64,000 nt of DNA from Kistimonas scapharcae (GCF_039540975.1 NZ_BAABFL010000478.1:9356-73355); one strand, 5' to 3'; shown: positions 1 to 8,821, counted from the stretch's first letter. Notes: generated by a model not told the origin, from the sequence alone. Made by a program: numbers and translations.

Positions 1-530
1 CCGGAATCAATCCCCACGGCGTCATGCAGTACCGCCGCGACCGGCGCCAGGCAGTTTGTGGTACAGGATGCACAGGAAATAATCCGATGTGCTGATGTGA
101 GTATGCTGTCGTTCACGCCATACACGATGGTCGCGTCAGGATCCTTGGCAGGGGCTGAAATAATCACTTTAGAAGCCCCGGCTTCCAAATGCTTGCCAGC
201 ACCGGCCTGATCCCGAAACACACCCGTACACTCGTGGACCACCTCAACACCCAGGGATTGCCAGGGCAGGCGGGCAGGATCTTTTTCTGAATAACAACGG
301 ATGGGTTCGCCATCAACCATGAGACTATCGCCTTCTACACCGACACTACATCCAAACCGGCCATGGGTCGTATCGTACTGAAGGAGATGCGCATTGATCC
401 GGGCATCACCCAGATCATTGATCGCAACCACCCTGATGCCTTTCTGCCGATAACCGTGCTCATAGACCGCTCTGAGCACATTGCGTCCGATTCTGCCGAA
501 ACCGTTAATAGCCAGATTGATTTCGCGCAT
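1..530 (-). CDS. gap: Type I glyceraldehyde-3-phosphate dehydrogenase, 3' part missing
   Basis: Phosphorylating aldehyde dehydrogenase of glycolysis/gluconeogenesis that converts glyceraldehyde 3-phosphate to 1,3-bisphosphoglycerate with NAD(P). The first 176 residues are present. They show the Rossmann start INGFGRIGRN, the AINDLGD segment after the second strand, YDTTHGRF, and the catalytic cysteine motif SCTTNC near residue 155. The gene runs off the left edge of the window, so the rest of the catalytic domain is not visible. By eye it fits the Pseudomonas-type gap better than erythrose-4-phosphate dehydrogenase (epd), which shares this fold; the missing C-terminal half would help decide. 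The start ATG gives the usual short N-terminus before the nucleotide-binding motif. Confidence 0.9.
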   Translation of the reverse strand, partial: MREINLAINGFGRIGRNVLRAVYEHGYRQKGIRVVAINDLGDARINAHLLQYDTTHGRFGCSVGVEGDSLMVDGEPIRCYSEKDPARLPWQSLGVEVVHECTGVFRDQAGAGKHLEAGASKVIISAPAKDPDATIVYGVNDSILTSAHRIISCASCTTNCLAPVAAVLHDAVGIDS

Positions 531-563
531 CTTACACACCTTTTGTCGTTTATTAGCTCACGC

Positions 564-588
564 AAGCAACAGGCACGCCTGGTTGCTT
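564..588. other. Hairpin between the YdcF-like gene and gap
   Basis: Inverted repeat AAGCAAC ... GTTGCTT with a further AGG/CCT pairing inside it, in the 81-base gap between two minus-strand genes. No run of T follows on the minus strand, so it is not a classical terminator. It could be an attenuator, an mRNA processing stem or a protein-binding palindrome. Confidence 0.3.
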
Positions 589-611
589 CCTGGCTTTTAA
601 AAGTAGATGAC

Positions 612-1550
612 TCAGGGGGAAAGGGCAGGATTTAGTCCCTGGGCAGGATCCAGTTGCTTCAGCCAGCTGGCCACCGCATCCAGCATCACGGCCAGTGACT
701 GATCTTTCGTGATACCCGGCGCGACCGTTTCCAGATAAAACCCGTCGGACAGTTCATCGCGCACCACCGCATGTTGATAAGCGGCATGGGGTTGTGTGGA
801 CACCATTAATACCGAACCTGCGGCTGGACGATTCTGCAGCCAGCTCCTGACCGTATCCCGGGTGTTCGGACGAAGCCAGTGCTGATGCTGCCAGGTTCTT
901 GCGGTATCAATAAAATCCACTGGCAGTTTGCGCATGGACTGGGGCAGATCCGCATACAGGTACAACAACCGCGCCGCCTCTGTTTCGTGCATGGGGGCTG
1001 CATCACCGGAAAAGTGGGCAACATCGGTTTTCTGCTGGAGAGACTTCATCAATGACTGAAAATGATCGGCGGAAGGATCCAGCGGTCGCTGCCCCGTCAG
1101 AAAGACCAGGCGGTTGAACCGTACCCCTTCACGCCATAATTCCGCCAGATAGTGAATACGCTCTAACATGCCCGGACTTGTTGCCCCCAGGATAACGCCA
1201 TAGTCATATTGTTCTTTGACGGGTTTGAGCGCCTGAACAAAACCCAGTTGTCGCAGGTCTTCCTGTACGTGGGTTTCCTTATCGGGAGACAAGTCCAGTT
1301 CAGCCAGTTCCCAGCGTTCCTGCCCCGGCTTACGTGCCCAGCGTGAAAACACCTGAGCAGCCCCCTGCCAGTCCCGGCTGACGGGCATATCCAGATGTTC
1401 CTGTAGTGAGACCAGCGCCTCCGGCACTGACAATTCCTCTGTCATTCCCTGACCTGTAAGGAAAAATGTGATCAATAGCAGTAACACCGCCATCACGCCG
1501 GATCGATAGACCGTTTGATGCCTGTGAATAACTGCCTTCCTCATACACAT
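612..1550 (-). CDS. Exported YdcF/DUF218-like protein
   Basis: 312 residues. A positively charged start and a hydrophobic stretch (about residues 18-34, VMAVLLLLITFFLTGQG) suggest a signal peptide or membrane anchor. The remainder resembles the YdcF/DUF218 alpha/beta family: YDYGVILGAT near residue 115, a loop LVFLTGQRPL, a helix starting METEAARLLYLY, and a C-terminal strand GSVLMVSTQPHAAYQ. Members of this family are thought to bind nucleotides or act on envelope substrates, but most have no proven activity, so no reaction is assigned. Two in-frame ATGs lie close together (residues 1 and 3). Its stop directly follows the cupin gene's coding frame on the same strand without a gap, so the two are probably co-transcribed, cupin first. 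Confidence 0.65.
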   Translation of the reverse strand: MCMRKAVIHRHQTVYRSGVMAVLLLLITFFLTGQGMTEELSVPEALVSLQEHLDMPVSRDWQGAAQVFSRWARKPGQERWELAELDLSPDKETHVQEDLRQLGFVQALKPVKEQYDYGVILGATSPGMLERIHYLAELWREGVRFNRLVFLTGQRPLDPSADHFQSLMKSLQQKTDVAHFSGDAAPMHETEAARLLYLYADLPQSMRKLPVDFIDTARTWQHQHWLRPNTRDTVRSWLQNRPAAGSVLMVSTQPHAAYQHAVVRDELSDGFYLETVAPGITKDQSLAVMLDAVASWLKQLDPAQGLNPALSP

Positions 1551-1892
1551 TTACTGCTTGTCTGGCACTGCATCCAGATGAAGTGCCAGCCATACGGTTT
1601 CCTCTTCGGGTGATGTCCATTCCACCCGATGGCGGCAATGGGCTGGCAGGAGAATATAGTCGCCGGCGTCCATGTTTACCAACGTATCCCGACCATCAAT
1701 ACGCAGCTGCGCGGCGCCCTTAACCACCATAACCCATTCATCATATGCCTGGTCATACCACTCACCTTCTGGCGTGATGTGCCCACGGGACAAGATACGT
1801 TCAAGCTTCACACCCTTTCGCTCCAGCAGGGGTTCGAAATATTCATCATCCGTTTGATCACGGCGTGGCGCAAAGAGGTTGTCGAGTTTCAT
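1551..1892 (-). CDS. Small cupin-domain protein
   Basis: 113-residue single-domain cupin. The two conserved cupin motifs are recognisable: YDEWVMVVKGAAQLRID (motif 1, in which the usual His-X-His is replaced) and AGDYILLPAHCRHRVEW (motif 2, with His residues placed to hold a metal). Cupins of this size often bind a divalent metal and act as isomerases, dioxygenases or small-molecule sensors. The sequence does not tell which. It abuts the downstream YdcF-like gene with no intergenic base. The weak first motif means metal binding is uncertain. Confidence 0.7.
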   Translation of the reverse strand: MKLDNLFAPRRDQTDDEYFEPLLERKGVKLERILSRGHITPEGEWYDQAYDEWVMVVKGAAQLRIDGRDTLVNMDAGDYILLPAHCRHRVEWTSPEEETVWLALHLDAVPDKQ

Positions 1893-1980
1893 GGGCTGGT
1901 TCAGTTCCGAAACGGCAAATACTGACCTTCTGAATTATCAGGTTTGGGGCGACACAGGCAAGAAAAGGAATGCGCCCTCT

Positions 1981-2292
1981 CTATTGAGGGCCATTATGCG
2001 GCATTTGCACAGCTTTACCGGCAATCTCGGTAAAATGGGTGTCCAGCTCTGGGAGCGACCAGTCCTCTGGATATTTTTGCGCCAGCGCTTCAAGCAGCGC
2101 GGAATACTGTTGGGACGGTTTGTTCAAGAGGTACAGCAGGAAGGTGTAAATCCTGTCCCCCACCTGCTTGTTGAAGGCCTGCTTCTGCTCATCGGTAATC
2201 ATACCCTTACCGTGAAGCTCATCCACAATGCCATTTTCGAGACAGTTAGCGGCAATGATCAACGCCAGTTGCTTGACGGTATCTTCGTTCAT
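1981..2292 (-). CDS. Small protein of unknown function
   Basis: 103 residues when started at the ATG giving MNEDTVKQLALIIAANC; a good Shine-Dalgarno (AGGAAGG) lies about 10 bases upstream. An in-frame start 60 bases earlier exists but lacks a ribosome site. The product is soluble, mainly helical by composition, has no signal peptide or membrane segment, and ends in a hydrophilic tail. I recognise no family. It lies between the cupin gene and ygjH on the same strand with gaps of about 90 and 100 bases, so it may have its own transcript. Confidence 0.6.
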   Translation of the reverse strand: MNEDTVKQLALIIAANCLENGIVDELHGKGMITDEQKQAFNKQVGDRIYTFLLYLLNKPSQQYSALLEALAQKYPEDWSLPELDTHFTEIAGKAVQMPHNGPQ

Positions 2293-2389
2293 CCTGAACG
2301 CACCTTCCTGATGGTTATATATAAAAACTAGCTGGAAACCACCGTTGATCAAGCCATCACCGGATATTTCCCAGCCGCATCAAGCCGAC

Positions 2390-2725
2390 TCAGGTCACAG
2401 GACAACCCGCCGCCATGGATTGTTCAGGCATCAACAGGCGACATTGACTACCATCCTCAGTTTCCGCACATAACAGCATGCATTCAGACAGTTCGCCACG
2501 CATTTTGGCCGGTTTCAGGTTAGTCAGCACAACGACTTCACGACCCAACAGTTCATCTGAGGTGTAATAGTCGACCAGGCTGGTCACTGTCTGCCGGTTT
2601 TTTTCCTCTCCGATATCAATCTGTACCTTGTAAAGTTTTTCCGTATCAGGTACCCGCTCAACAGATAACACCTTGCCAACCCGAATATCGAGTTTTTTGA
2701 AATCGGCAAAACTGACGTCTGACAT
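2390..2725 (-). CDS. ygjH: YgjH-type tRNA-binding (EMAPII-like OB-fold) protein
   Basis: 111 residues forming one OB-fold of the kind found at the C-terminus of methionyl-tRNA synthetase and in CsaA. Motifs DIRVGKV, EKLYKVQIDIG, NLKPAKMRGE and SECMLLCAE match E. coli YgjH closely along the full length. YgjH binds tRNA without strong sequence preference and forms dimers; its physiological role is unsettled. It is not fused to or adjacent to metG here. The start ATG sits just behind a GGGAG ribosome site. Confidence 0.88.
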   Translation of the reverse strand: MSDVSFADFKKLDIRVGKVLSVERVPDTEKLYKVQIDIGEEKNRQTVTSLVDYYTSDELLGREVVVLTNLKPAKMRGELSECMLLCAETEDGSQCRLLMPEQSMAAGCPVT

Positions 2726-2830
2726 ACCCTCTCCCGGTCGAATGCAGGTAACAAAAGAGGAATTATGAATACTGACAGGAGAACCTTAAAACTGTTGATT
2801 TTGTCTATTTGACCGATGCATGACGCGCAT

Positions 2831-2859
2831 CAAAAAACTGCCACCAGAACGGTGGCAGT
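2831..2859 (-). terminator. Rho-independent terminator of the deacetylase gene
   Basis: Nine-base-pair stem ACTGCCACC/GGTGGCAGT with a five-base loop, followed on the minus strand by six T. It lies 24 bases beyond the stop of the polysaccharide deacetylase gene and ahead of ygjH. Confidence 0.85.
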
Positions 2860-2882
2860 AATCGTGAAAAGCAGCCGAGCGG

Positions 2883-3941
2883 TTAATCGAGCGCCTTACC
2901 CTCTGAGGTCAAACGCAACCAGTCATGGGAATACCAATAATAGCGGCGGCCACTCTGGTCGGGTGCCGTACAGTTAAAGCGGGAACGTCCTGGCAGAATC
3001 GCCTTTTCTGACTGAATCTGAAACGTCATTTTTTCTGCATCCAGCCAATTGATCTTGAGACTTTCTCCCAGACCATAACAGGCCAGCAGTTTTTTCTGAT
3101 AATCCCCACCAGCCAGCGTCAGTTGTAAAACCGGAGTTGTGTTGTTTTCATCAATAAGGCTGCTGTCTGGCGTTTTCCCACTGACCGGCAACGGCAGTGT
3201 ATTAACTTTGGTGATAAAGGAATCCATCGCCGCATAAGCCCCTCCCATTGGAAATCTGGGTAGCTTGGTGAAATCCGATAATGCCCCAACCGGGCCTGAC
3301 TGTTGGCCAAATCCCACAAAACCCATCTGTCCAATCAGCTGACGCAAGGGAGGCACCGTCTCACCGTAAGGCCAGGCAAACATCTTCAGATCCTGACCAG
3401 TCTTTTCGTTGATAATTTTCTCCGCAGTCTCAATGTCCTTGTGGATTTTGTTTAACCAGACCTGCTCATCTTCACCTTTGGCACGTTCAACCAAATGGCC
3501 ATGACTGACACCATGGTTAGCAATGGAAGCACCGCTTTCCACCATTTCATTCAGTTGCTGCCAACTCAGAGCGTCACCATACCCACGCTCAACCGCATCC
3601 GTATTCACAAAAATAGTGAATGGATAACTGTGCTTCTTCATTAAGGGAAAAGCTTCACGGTAAATGGAGATGTATGCATCATCAAAGGTAATCGCCACCG
3701 TACGGTCAGGCAGTGCTTGATGCGTACGAATCCGCTTGATGATCTCCGGTAATGCCATCACGGTGAAGCCATTATCCCTCAGATAGGACAAATGCTCCTC
3801 AAACTGCGCAGGCGTCACACTGGTGCTACGCGGAGTATTATCACTGACATGGTGATATTGCAGGATCACCGCATGATCAGCCGCAAAGGCGCGGGCAGAT
3901 AGCAGCAGTAACAATGAAAGAATGGTTGATAAGCGCAGCAA
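2883..3941 (-). CDS. Secreted polysaccharide deacetylase (NodB-like)
   Basis: Exported carbohydrate esterase of family 4 type. The best start is a TTG with AAGGA nine bases upstream, giving MLRLSTILSLLLLLSARAFA, a signal peptide that should be cleaved before the next alanine; another TTG 21 bases upstream is possible but lacks a ribosome site. The NodB homology domain shows the metal/acid motif TFDDAY and the two-histidine motif NHGVSHGH, plus FAWPYGE. These fit a metal-dependent deacetylase of N-acetylated sugars, related to PgaB-like or peptidoglycan deacetylases. The C-terminal ~100 residues form an extra domain I do not recognise. It stands alone, with its own terminator. The substrate cannot be inferred from context. 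Confidence 0.82.
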   Translation of the reverse strand: MLRLSTILSLLLLLSARAFAADHAVILQYHHVSDNTPRSTSVTPAQFEEHLSYLRDNGFTVMALPEIIKRIRTHQALPDRTVAITFDDAYISIYREAFPLMKKHSYPFTIFVNTDAVERGYGDALSWQQLNEMVESGASIANHGVSHGHLVERAKGEDEQVWLNKIHKDIETAEKIINEKTGQDLKMFAWPYGETVPPLRQLIGQMGFVGFGQQSGPVGALSDFTKLPRFPMGGAYAAMDSFITKVNTLPLPVSGKTPDSSLIDENNTTPVLQLTLAGGDYQKKLLACYGLGESLKINWLDAEKMTFQIQSEKAILPGRSRFNCTAPDQSGRRYYWYSHDWLRLTSEGKALD

Positions 3942-4142
3942 ACTCGAGATTCCTTCAGGCAATTATTATCGATATTGTCTCAAAGTTGTCCGATGACGGT
4001 TATTGCCGTACACGACCGTAATGCTGCGGTTTCTAGCAGGATGGCCGACGGAAACCGTCTATTCAGGGCATCATAACGTCAGTTTTGACGAATGCACACC
4101 CCGATAGACACGATCGCATTGGCAAAGTTCTTATTTCTGTTA

Positions 4143-4169
4143 GCGATGTCTGAATACATCAGACACCGC
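4143..4169. other. Inverted repeat downstream of tesB
   Basis: Stem TGTCTGA/TCAGACA with loop ATACA, extended by GCG/CGC after one mismatch. It lies 25-50 bases past the tesB stop in the 250-base gap before the deacetylase gene. No T-run follows on either strand, so termination by it is uncertain. Confidence 0.35.
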
Positions 4170-4194
4170 CATCACAACTATCAGAAATGTTTGT

Positions 4195-5058
4195 TCAGGC
4201 CCACTTACGAATCAGACCTTCCTGTGTAGACGACGCCACCAATCGTCCCTGCCGATCAAATAACTGTCCCCGAACAAAACCTCGCCCCCCTGACGCGGAA
4301 GGACTTTCCATTGCATACAGCAACCAGTCATCCATCCGGAAATCCCGGTGAAACCACATGGAATGATCCAGGCTGGCAACCTGCATGTTCTTCTGCCAGA
4401 AGGACACTCCATGAGGCTCCAGCGATGTCGGCAAGAAATTGAAGTCTGATGCATAAGCCAACAGGTATTTGTGTATCCGCAGATCATCCGGCAACGTGCC
4501 CGCTGCCTTCAGCCAGATGTAACGCACCGGATCGCGCTTTTCCGGCTGCAGTGGATTGTTGGGATTCACGGGACGTATATCAATCGGCTTATCGCAAGTC
4601 ATCTTGTCGCGGATGGATTCCGGAATAAACTGCTCAAACCTTCTGACCATCTCCAACTCGGAGGTCACGCCTTCAGGCCCATCGACTTCTGGCATCACCG
4701 GTTTCTGATGCCCAAAACCTTCCTCTTCTATCTGGAAAGACGCCGCCAGGTTAAAGATGGATTTGCCATTCTGGATCGCAACCACTCGACGGGTAGTAAA
4801 ACTCTTACCATCCCGTGCATTGTCCACTTCATAGACAATCGGCTGGCGGGCATTGCCTGGACGCAGGAAATAGCAGTGAAAGGAGTGCAGTCCGCGATCC
4901 TCACTGACGGTCTGCTTGGCAGCAGACAACGCCTGCCCGATAACCTGTCCACCAAAGACATTGCCGAAACCGAGATCCTGGCTCTGGCCTCGAAATATGC
5001 CTTCTTCAATACGTTCCAGTTTCAACAGGTCCAGAAGTTCTGTCAGTACACTGCTCAT
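4195..5058 (-). CDS. tesB: Acyl-CoA thioesterase II
   Basis: 287 residues, the normal length for TesB, a double-hotdog thioesterase that hydrolyses acyl-CoA of medium to long chain to free acid and CoA. Motifs seen: GNVFGGQVIGQAL and HSFHCYFLRPG in the N-terminal hotdog, and LDHSMWFHRDFRMDDW and STQEGLIR in the C-terminal hotdog. The last two carry the Asp and Gln of the known TesB active site. It probably adjusts CoA and fatty-acid pools. It is alone on the minus strand; trmH lies upstream with a 59-base gap. Confidence 0.93.
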   Translation of the reverse strand: MSSVLTELLDLLKLERIEEGIFRGQSQDLGFGNVFGGQVIGQALSAAKQTVSEDRGLHSFHCYFLRPGNARQPIVYEVDNARDGKSFTTRRVVAIQNGKSIFNLAASFQIEEEGFGHQKPVMPEVDGPEGVTSELEMVRRFEQFIPESIRDKMTCDKPIDIRPVNPNNPLQPEKRDPVRYIWLKAAGTLPDDLRIHKYLLAYASDFNFLPTSLEPHGVSFWQKNMQVASLDHSMWFHRDFRMDDWLLYAMESPSASGGRGFVRGQLFDRQGRLVASSTQEGLIRKWA

Positions 5059-5117
5059 TCATAAACTCCTTGCACTTCGCCTGCCTGTACAGGTCATGCC
5101 TGAGGCCTGGTCGATTA

Positions 5118-5819
5118 TTATGATTTCCGATGTTTTTTCGACGACTGACGGATTTTTTCATACCAGTCGGAAGGATCTACCAGAAGACCGTTGTCATCAA
5201 TGGCAGGATAAGTCGCCTGTCGTTCATCGCAGTAGCGGGCCAGTTCCGGATAACACCAACGGAAGAGTGTCCTGCGATAACACTCTGGTTCCAGGCGACT
5301 ATGACGGTACAAACCTTGACGTTCGCGCTGACGCATAGCCTCCGCAAGAATGATCGCCGCAGCCACGGAGACATTGTACGACTCCACCATGCCCTGCATG
5401 GGAATGATGACATGCTCGTCAGCCAATTGCGCACCGGTTTCGCTCACACCATATTTTTCAGCCCCCATCAACAATACGCAGGGCACTGTAAAATCCAGTT
5501 CATGATACGGCTTTGCCCGCTCGGAAAAATGCGCGGCATAGACTTTAAAACGGCGTTCCTGAAAATGCCGAATACCCGCATCAATGCTGTTGTGCGTGGC
5601 GACATTGACCCAGCGATTGCTTCCCATGGAACGACGCCGCAACTGACGGGCCCGTAGGGGTGATTGGGAAAGATGAACCGTATCAATACCCACGGCATCG
5701 CAGGTACGCAGAATGGCAGCCAGGTTATGGGCTTTGTGCACCTGGTCAGTCAACAACGCCAGATCCGGCTGACGACGATCAAGCGCGGTCCGCAGCTTCT
5801 GGAAACGTTCCGGTGTCAT
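5118..5819 (-). CDS. trmH: tRNA (guanosine-18-2'-O)-methyltransferase
   Basis: SpoU-family methyltransferase that uses S-adenosylmethionine to methylate the 2'-O of G18 in the D-loop of tRNA. The start at MTPERFQKLR aligns with the E. coli TrmH start; an in-frame ATG 30 bases upstream would add ten residues. Motif 1 is HKAHNLAAILRTCDAVG, motif 2 is LMGAEKYGVS and motif 3 is IPMQGMVESYNVSVAAAI, the knot-forming SAM site. A basic tail (SSKKHRKS) may contact tRNA. In many bacteria trmH follows spoT; here it does not. Confidence 0.92.
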   Translation of the reverse strand: MTPERFQKLRTALDRRQPDLALLTDQVHKAHNLAAILRTCDAVGIDTVHLSQSPLRARQLRRRSMGSNRWVNVATHNSIDAGIRHFQERRFKVYAAHFSERAKPYHELDFTVPCVLLMGAEKYGVSETGAQLADEHVIIPMQGMVESYNVSVAAAIILAEAMRQRERQGLYRHSRLEPECYRRTLFRWCYPELARYCDERQATYPAIDDNGLLVDPSDWYEKIRQSSKKHRKS

Positions 5820-5897
5820 GGTGGTCTGCATCGGGTATGGAACAGGCATTGTAAAAACATTGCCTGCAACAGGGCAACCGATACGTACAATTACCGA

Positions 5898-6872
5898 TCA
5901 ACTGTTTTGACGTATGGCGGGCCCGCGGGCCAATGCCCGCTCCACTAATGCCACCAAGACATCATCAAACGCCAGCCCTGCCGCTTCGGCAGCATCCGGT
6001 AGCAAACTGGTAGGTGTCAGCCCGGGAATGGTGTTGAGCTCCAGAAAAACAGGATCCTGGTCATCCGGCACCATAAAATCCGCACGGGCGAAGTCCCGGC
6101 ACCCGAGAACCTCGAAGGCCTTAACCGCATAGGCTTCACAGAGTTGATACTGATGATCTGTCAGCCGGGCAGGAATAATGTGCTCACTCCGCCCCGGTGT
6201 GTATTTTTCATCATAACCATAACCCGTTAGGCGGGCGTCCTCAGGCAAACAGATCTCAATGACTGGCAGTGCCATGACGGCCGGATGCTCCAGAACTGAC
6301 ACCGTGACCTCTTTCCCAGGTATCATGGACTCCACCAACACATCGGTTTCTACTGAAAACGCCTCCCTGAATGCGACATCCAGTGCATCCGCCTGCCTGA
6401 CCAGCGATGTACCAAGGGACGACCCCTGCGAACGGGGTTTGATCACAACCGAGCTCCCCAGTTGTGCCAGCGTGGTTTGAACGGCTTTGTCGATCCCGTC
6501 CTCCCGCTTGACCACAAGATCACTGGCAAGGGGAATGCCATGGGATTTCAGTAACTGTTTGGTGAGCAGTTTATCCATAGCCAAAGCGCTGGCGGTGACA
6601 CCTGAGCCGACATAGGGAATCTGCATAATTTCCAGCAATCCCTGGATCGTGCCATCCTCGCCCGGCGGGCCATGCAGTACCGGAAACGCCACATCTGGTG
6701 CCAGACGGTGCAGTTCCACCGCGATGGCAGGGGTCAATTCCAGCACATGCAGATCAGGATAATGATGCCTGAGCGCCGCCTGTACCCGCCCAACAGACAG
6801 TCGCGACACCGCCGCCTCTGACGAAGGACCACCACAGATCAGCGCAACGCGGGGACAGGACAGGCCGGACAT
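5898..6872 (-). CDS. ddl: D-alanine--D-alanine ligase
   Basis: 324 residues of the ATP-grasp family, joining two D-alanines for peptidoglycan stem peptides. The N-terminal domain has ALICGGPSSEAAVS (the family normally reads GGxSxE) and FPVLHGPPGEDGTIQG; the central domain has PYVGSGVTASALAMDK; the ATP lid has VIKPRSQGSSLG; the C-terminal metal-binding part has FARADF and FLELNTIPGLTP. All landmark residues are present. It stands alone rather than in the murC-ddlB-ftsQ cluster, so it is probably a DdlA-like second copy, which cannot be checked here. Confidence 0.92.
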   Translation of the reverse strand: MSGLSCPRVALICGGPSSEAAVSRLSVGRVQAALRHHYPDLHVLELTPAIAVELHRLAPDVAFPVLHGPPGEDGTIQGLLEIMQIPYVGSGVTASALAMDKLLTKQLLKSHGIPLASDLVVKREDGIDKAVQTTLAQLGSSVVIKPRSQGSSLGTSLVRQADALDVAFREAFSVETDVLVESMIPGKEVTVSVLEHPAVMALPVIEICLPEDARLTGYGYDEKYTPGRSEHIIPARLTDHQYQLCEAYAVKAFEVLGCRDFARADFMVPDDQDPVFLELNTIPGLTPTSLLPDAAEAAGLAFDDVLVALVERALARGPAIRQNS

Positions 6873-7004
6873 GATTCACTTCCAGAAACGGGGACTGTCG
6901 CCATACAGCCATGGCAAATCAATTAACATAGAAACAGACGGCCAAAGATGCCACTGGCAATCCCGCACGCTCTCACCGACAATAGCGTCCGTGCCTGTAC
7001 CGGA

Positions 7005-7331
7005 ATGACGACCATGATTGAAAGCCGTACCCCCGCCCACGTCTCCTATGCCCTGATTGCCCTGAGCATTCCGACGGCCTTTCCTATGCTGGTCGCTGTT
7101 ATCATGGCCTACGTCTACCGTGCCCGGACGGATGACGCCCTGCTCTATGCCCACTATACGTGGCAGATCAGAACCTTCTGGATCAACCTGCTATTGGCGA
7201 TTATCGGCCTGGGCCTGACCCTGCTGCTGATCGGTTACCTGATCCTGTTTCTGAACCAACTCTATCTCTTGTATCGTTTGGTGGTGGGATGGTACCGGTT
7301 ATCACAGGAACGTTATCCGGTTGAGTGGTAA
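7005..7331 (+). CDS. Small inner-membrane protein (DUF4870-like)
   Basis: 108 residues with three probable membrane helices: SYALIALSIPTAFPMLVAVI, IRTFWINLLLAIIGLGLTLL and LLIGYLILFLNQLYLLYRLV. The motif AYVYRARTDDALLYAHYTWQIRTFW between helices one and two is typical of a small family of uncharacterised proteobacterial membrane proteins. The ATG chosen precedes MTTMIESRTPAHVSYAL; an upstream in-frame ATG would add 19 polar residues unlikely to belong. It is transcribed divergently from ddl. Function unknown. Confidence 0.65.
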   Translation: MTTMIESRTPAHVSYALIALSIPTAFPMLVAVIMAYVYRARTDDALLYAHYTWQIRTFWINLLLAIIGLGLTLLLIGYLILFLNQLYLLYRLVVGWYRLSQERYPVEW

Positions 7332-7500
7332 ATCGTGATAATGAAAGCATACGCTATCTGACAGACAACACGGAGGAGCAGCGAGGGTATACACATCAAC
7401 AGAAAATGTATACTATCCAACACTATCGTACCAATGGATATTCGGTACAACACAACAATAAGAAACCACTGCCAAAAAGTGGTCCGTCAGGGACAATATC

Positions 7501-8781
7501 ATGGAATATACCCGCTCCTTCAGTCCTCGCATGTTGGACGCAGAGCCTGTCTCCATCGAGTTCGGGCAATGGCTGTTGCAATACCAGGCCTTTTCCAATC
7601 CCGCTAACGATCATCGTACACCGGTTGTTTTCCTTTCCGGAGCGTTTCAGAACTTTCGCAGTTTTCGACATGAAGTCGAAGTATTTCTACAGGATTTCCC
7701 GGTTATTCTGCTGGATCTGCCCTCCCAGGGCTCCAATCCGCAACTGGTGCCTGACCTGTCGCTGGAGGATATGGCCTGTCTACTGAAAGGATTCCTGGAT
7801 GTCTGCAGTGTCGAACGTATCAACCTGATCGGTATTTCCTACGGTTCTCTGCTTGCCAGCCTGTTTGCCACCGAGTTCCCGGAACGCATCGAGAAACTGT
7901 TGCTCAGTGGCACCACGCCCATGGGCCGTCCTGCCCTGATGCGCACGCTGGAAGAATCCCTGCATCTCTGCCGGGAAGGGCGTATCAAGGAATTCGCCGC
8001 AGGTTGCGTCACCACTATGATCAACCACTACCATGTGGAACAAACCGGATTAGGAAGGACTCACCAGAAACTGCTGTTTCGCCAGGTTTCCCGTCTGGAT
8101 GAAGCCGAGCGCGAACGCTTTCTTCAGAACACACAGCGTCTGATTGATTTCAAGGGCTTCGATAAATACCCGCAATGCCCCACACTGGTCGCTACCGGTG
8201 AATACGATCATTTTACACTGCCCTGTGAAAACGCAGCCTTTGCCCTGCGCTGCCCTCGATCAACGTTCGCATTGATACACAATGCTGATCACATGAGTAT
8301 CTTTGCCCGCAGGGAAGGTACCTGCCGCTTGTTTTACCATTTCCTGACCGGTCGACCACTCAGTAGCTGCAAGGATTTTCAGGTCATGAATCGGGTCGCC
8401 ATGATCACCATGGAGCGACGGATCAGCCCCCGGCTGGTCCCCATTCGTAACGGCGCCTGTATCCTGAAAACAGAGAGTGGTGAAAAAATCGCAGCCCGCA
8501 TTGACGATATCAACTTCTTTGGCACCCGGCTGTCACTGAAAGAAAACCGCACACTGAACTTGGACGAACGCAATCTCGAATTGCAGATTGACAGTATCGG
8601 CGTATCACTATCCGTTCACATCCTTGAGCAGGATGATGAGCAATTGCGGGGCCACTTTATTCATATTGACCTGCAAACCGCAGAGCGGTTCAGGCAGTAT
8701 CTCAACGATGACAGCTATTTTATGGACCAGCAGCCATTAGCGCTGTTTGAGGAAGAGTTTGTCGCCGATATTGCCGGATAA
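7501..8781 (+). CDS. Alpha/beta hydrolase fused to a PilZ-like domain
   Basis: 426 residues in two parts. Residues 1-285 are an alpha/beta hydrolase: oxyanion region FLSGAFQNF, nucleophile elbow GISYGS (Ser113), acid in GEYDHF (Asp236) and histidine in NADHMSIF (His264), so it should be active as an esterase, lipase or related enzyme. Residues about 300-410 resemble a PilZ domain, the cyclic-di-GMP receptor: RRISPR corresponds to the RxxxR start, and DINFFG to the (D/N)xSxxG loop, with Asn in the Ser place. That suggests hydrolase activity or location controlled by cyclic-di-GMP. The substrate is unknown. A GGDEF/EAL gene lies about 4 kb away. There is no signal peptide. About 170 bases of non-coding DNA precede it. 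Confidence 0.72.
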   Translation: MEYTRSFSPRMLDAEPVSIEFGQWLLQYQAFSNPANDHRTPVVFLSGAFQNFRSFRHEVEVFLQDFPVILLDLPSQGSNPQLVPDLSLEDMACLLKGFLDVCSVERINLIGISYGSLLASLFATEFPERIEKLLLSGTTPMGRPALMRTLEESLHLCREGRIKEFAAGCVTTMINHYHVEQTGLGRTHQKLLFRQVSRLDEAERERFLQNTQRLIDFKGFDKYPQCPTLVATGEYDHFTLPCENAAFALRCPRSTFALIHNADHMSIFARREGTCRLFYHFLTGRPLSSCKDFQVMNRVAMITMERRISPRLVPIRNGACILKTESGEKIAARIDDINFFGTRLSLKENRTLNLDERNLELQIDSIGVSLSVHILEQDDEQLRGHFIHIDLQTAERFRQYLNDDSYFMDQQPLALFEEEFVADIAG

Positions 8782-8791
8782 CCTTCAGTCA

Positions 8792-8821
8792 GGAAGCCGT
8801 CGTCATCAGACAGCGGCTTCC
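8792..8821. terminator. Hairpin at the convergent ends of two genes
   Basis: GGAAGCCG paired with CGGCTTCC across a 14-base loop, starting 10 bases past the hydrolase-PilZ stop and overlapping the last codons of the opposite-strand methyltransferase. No T-run on either side, so only a weak terminator candidate. Confidence 0.35.

Noticed and set aside
4471..5064. A 197-codon open frame opposite tesB
   Set aside because: Antisense to a clear full-length tesB gene and without a plausible start.
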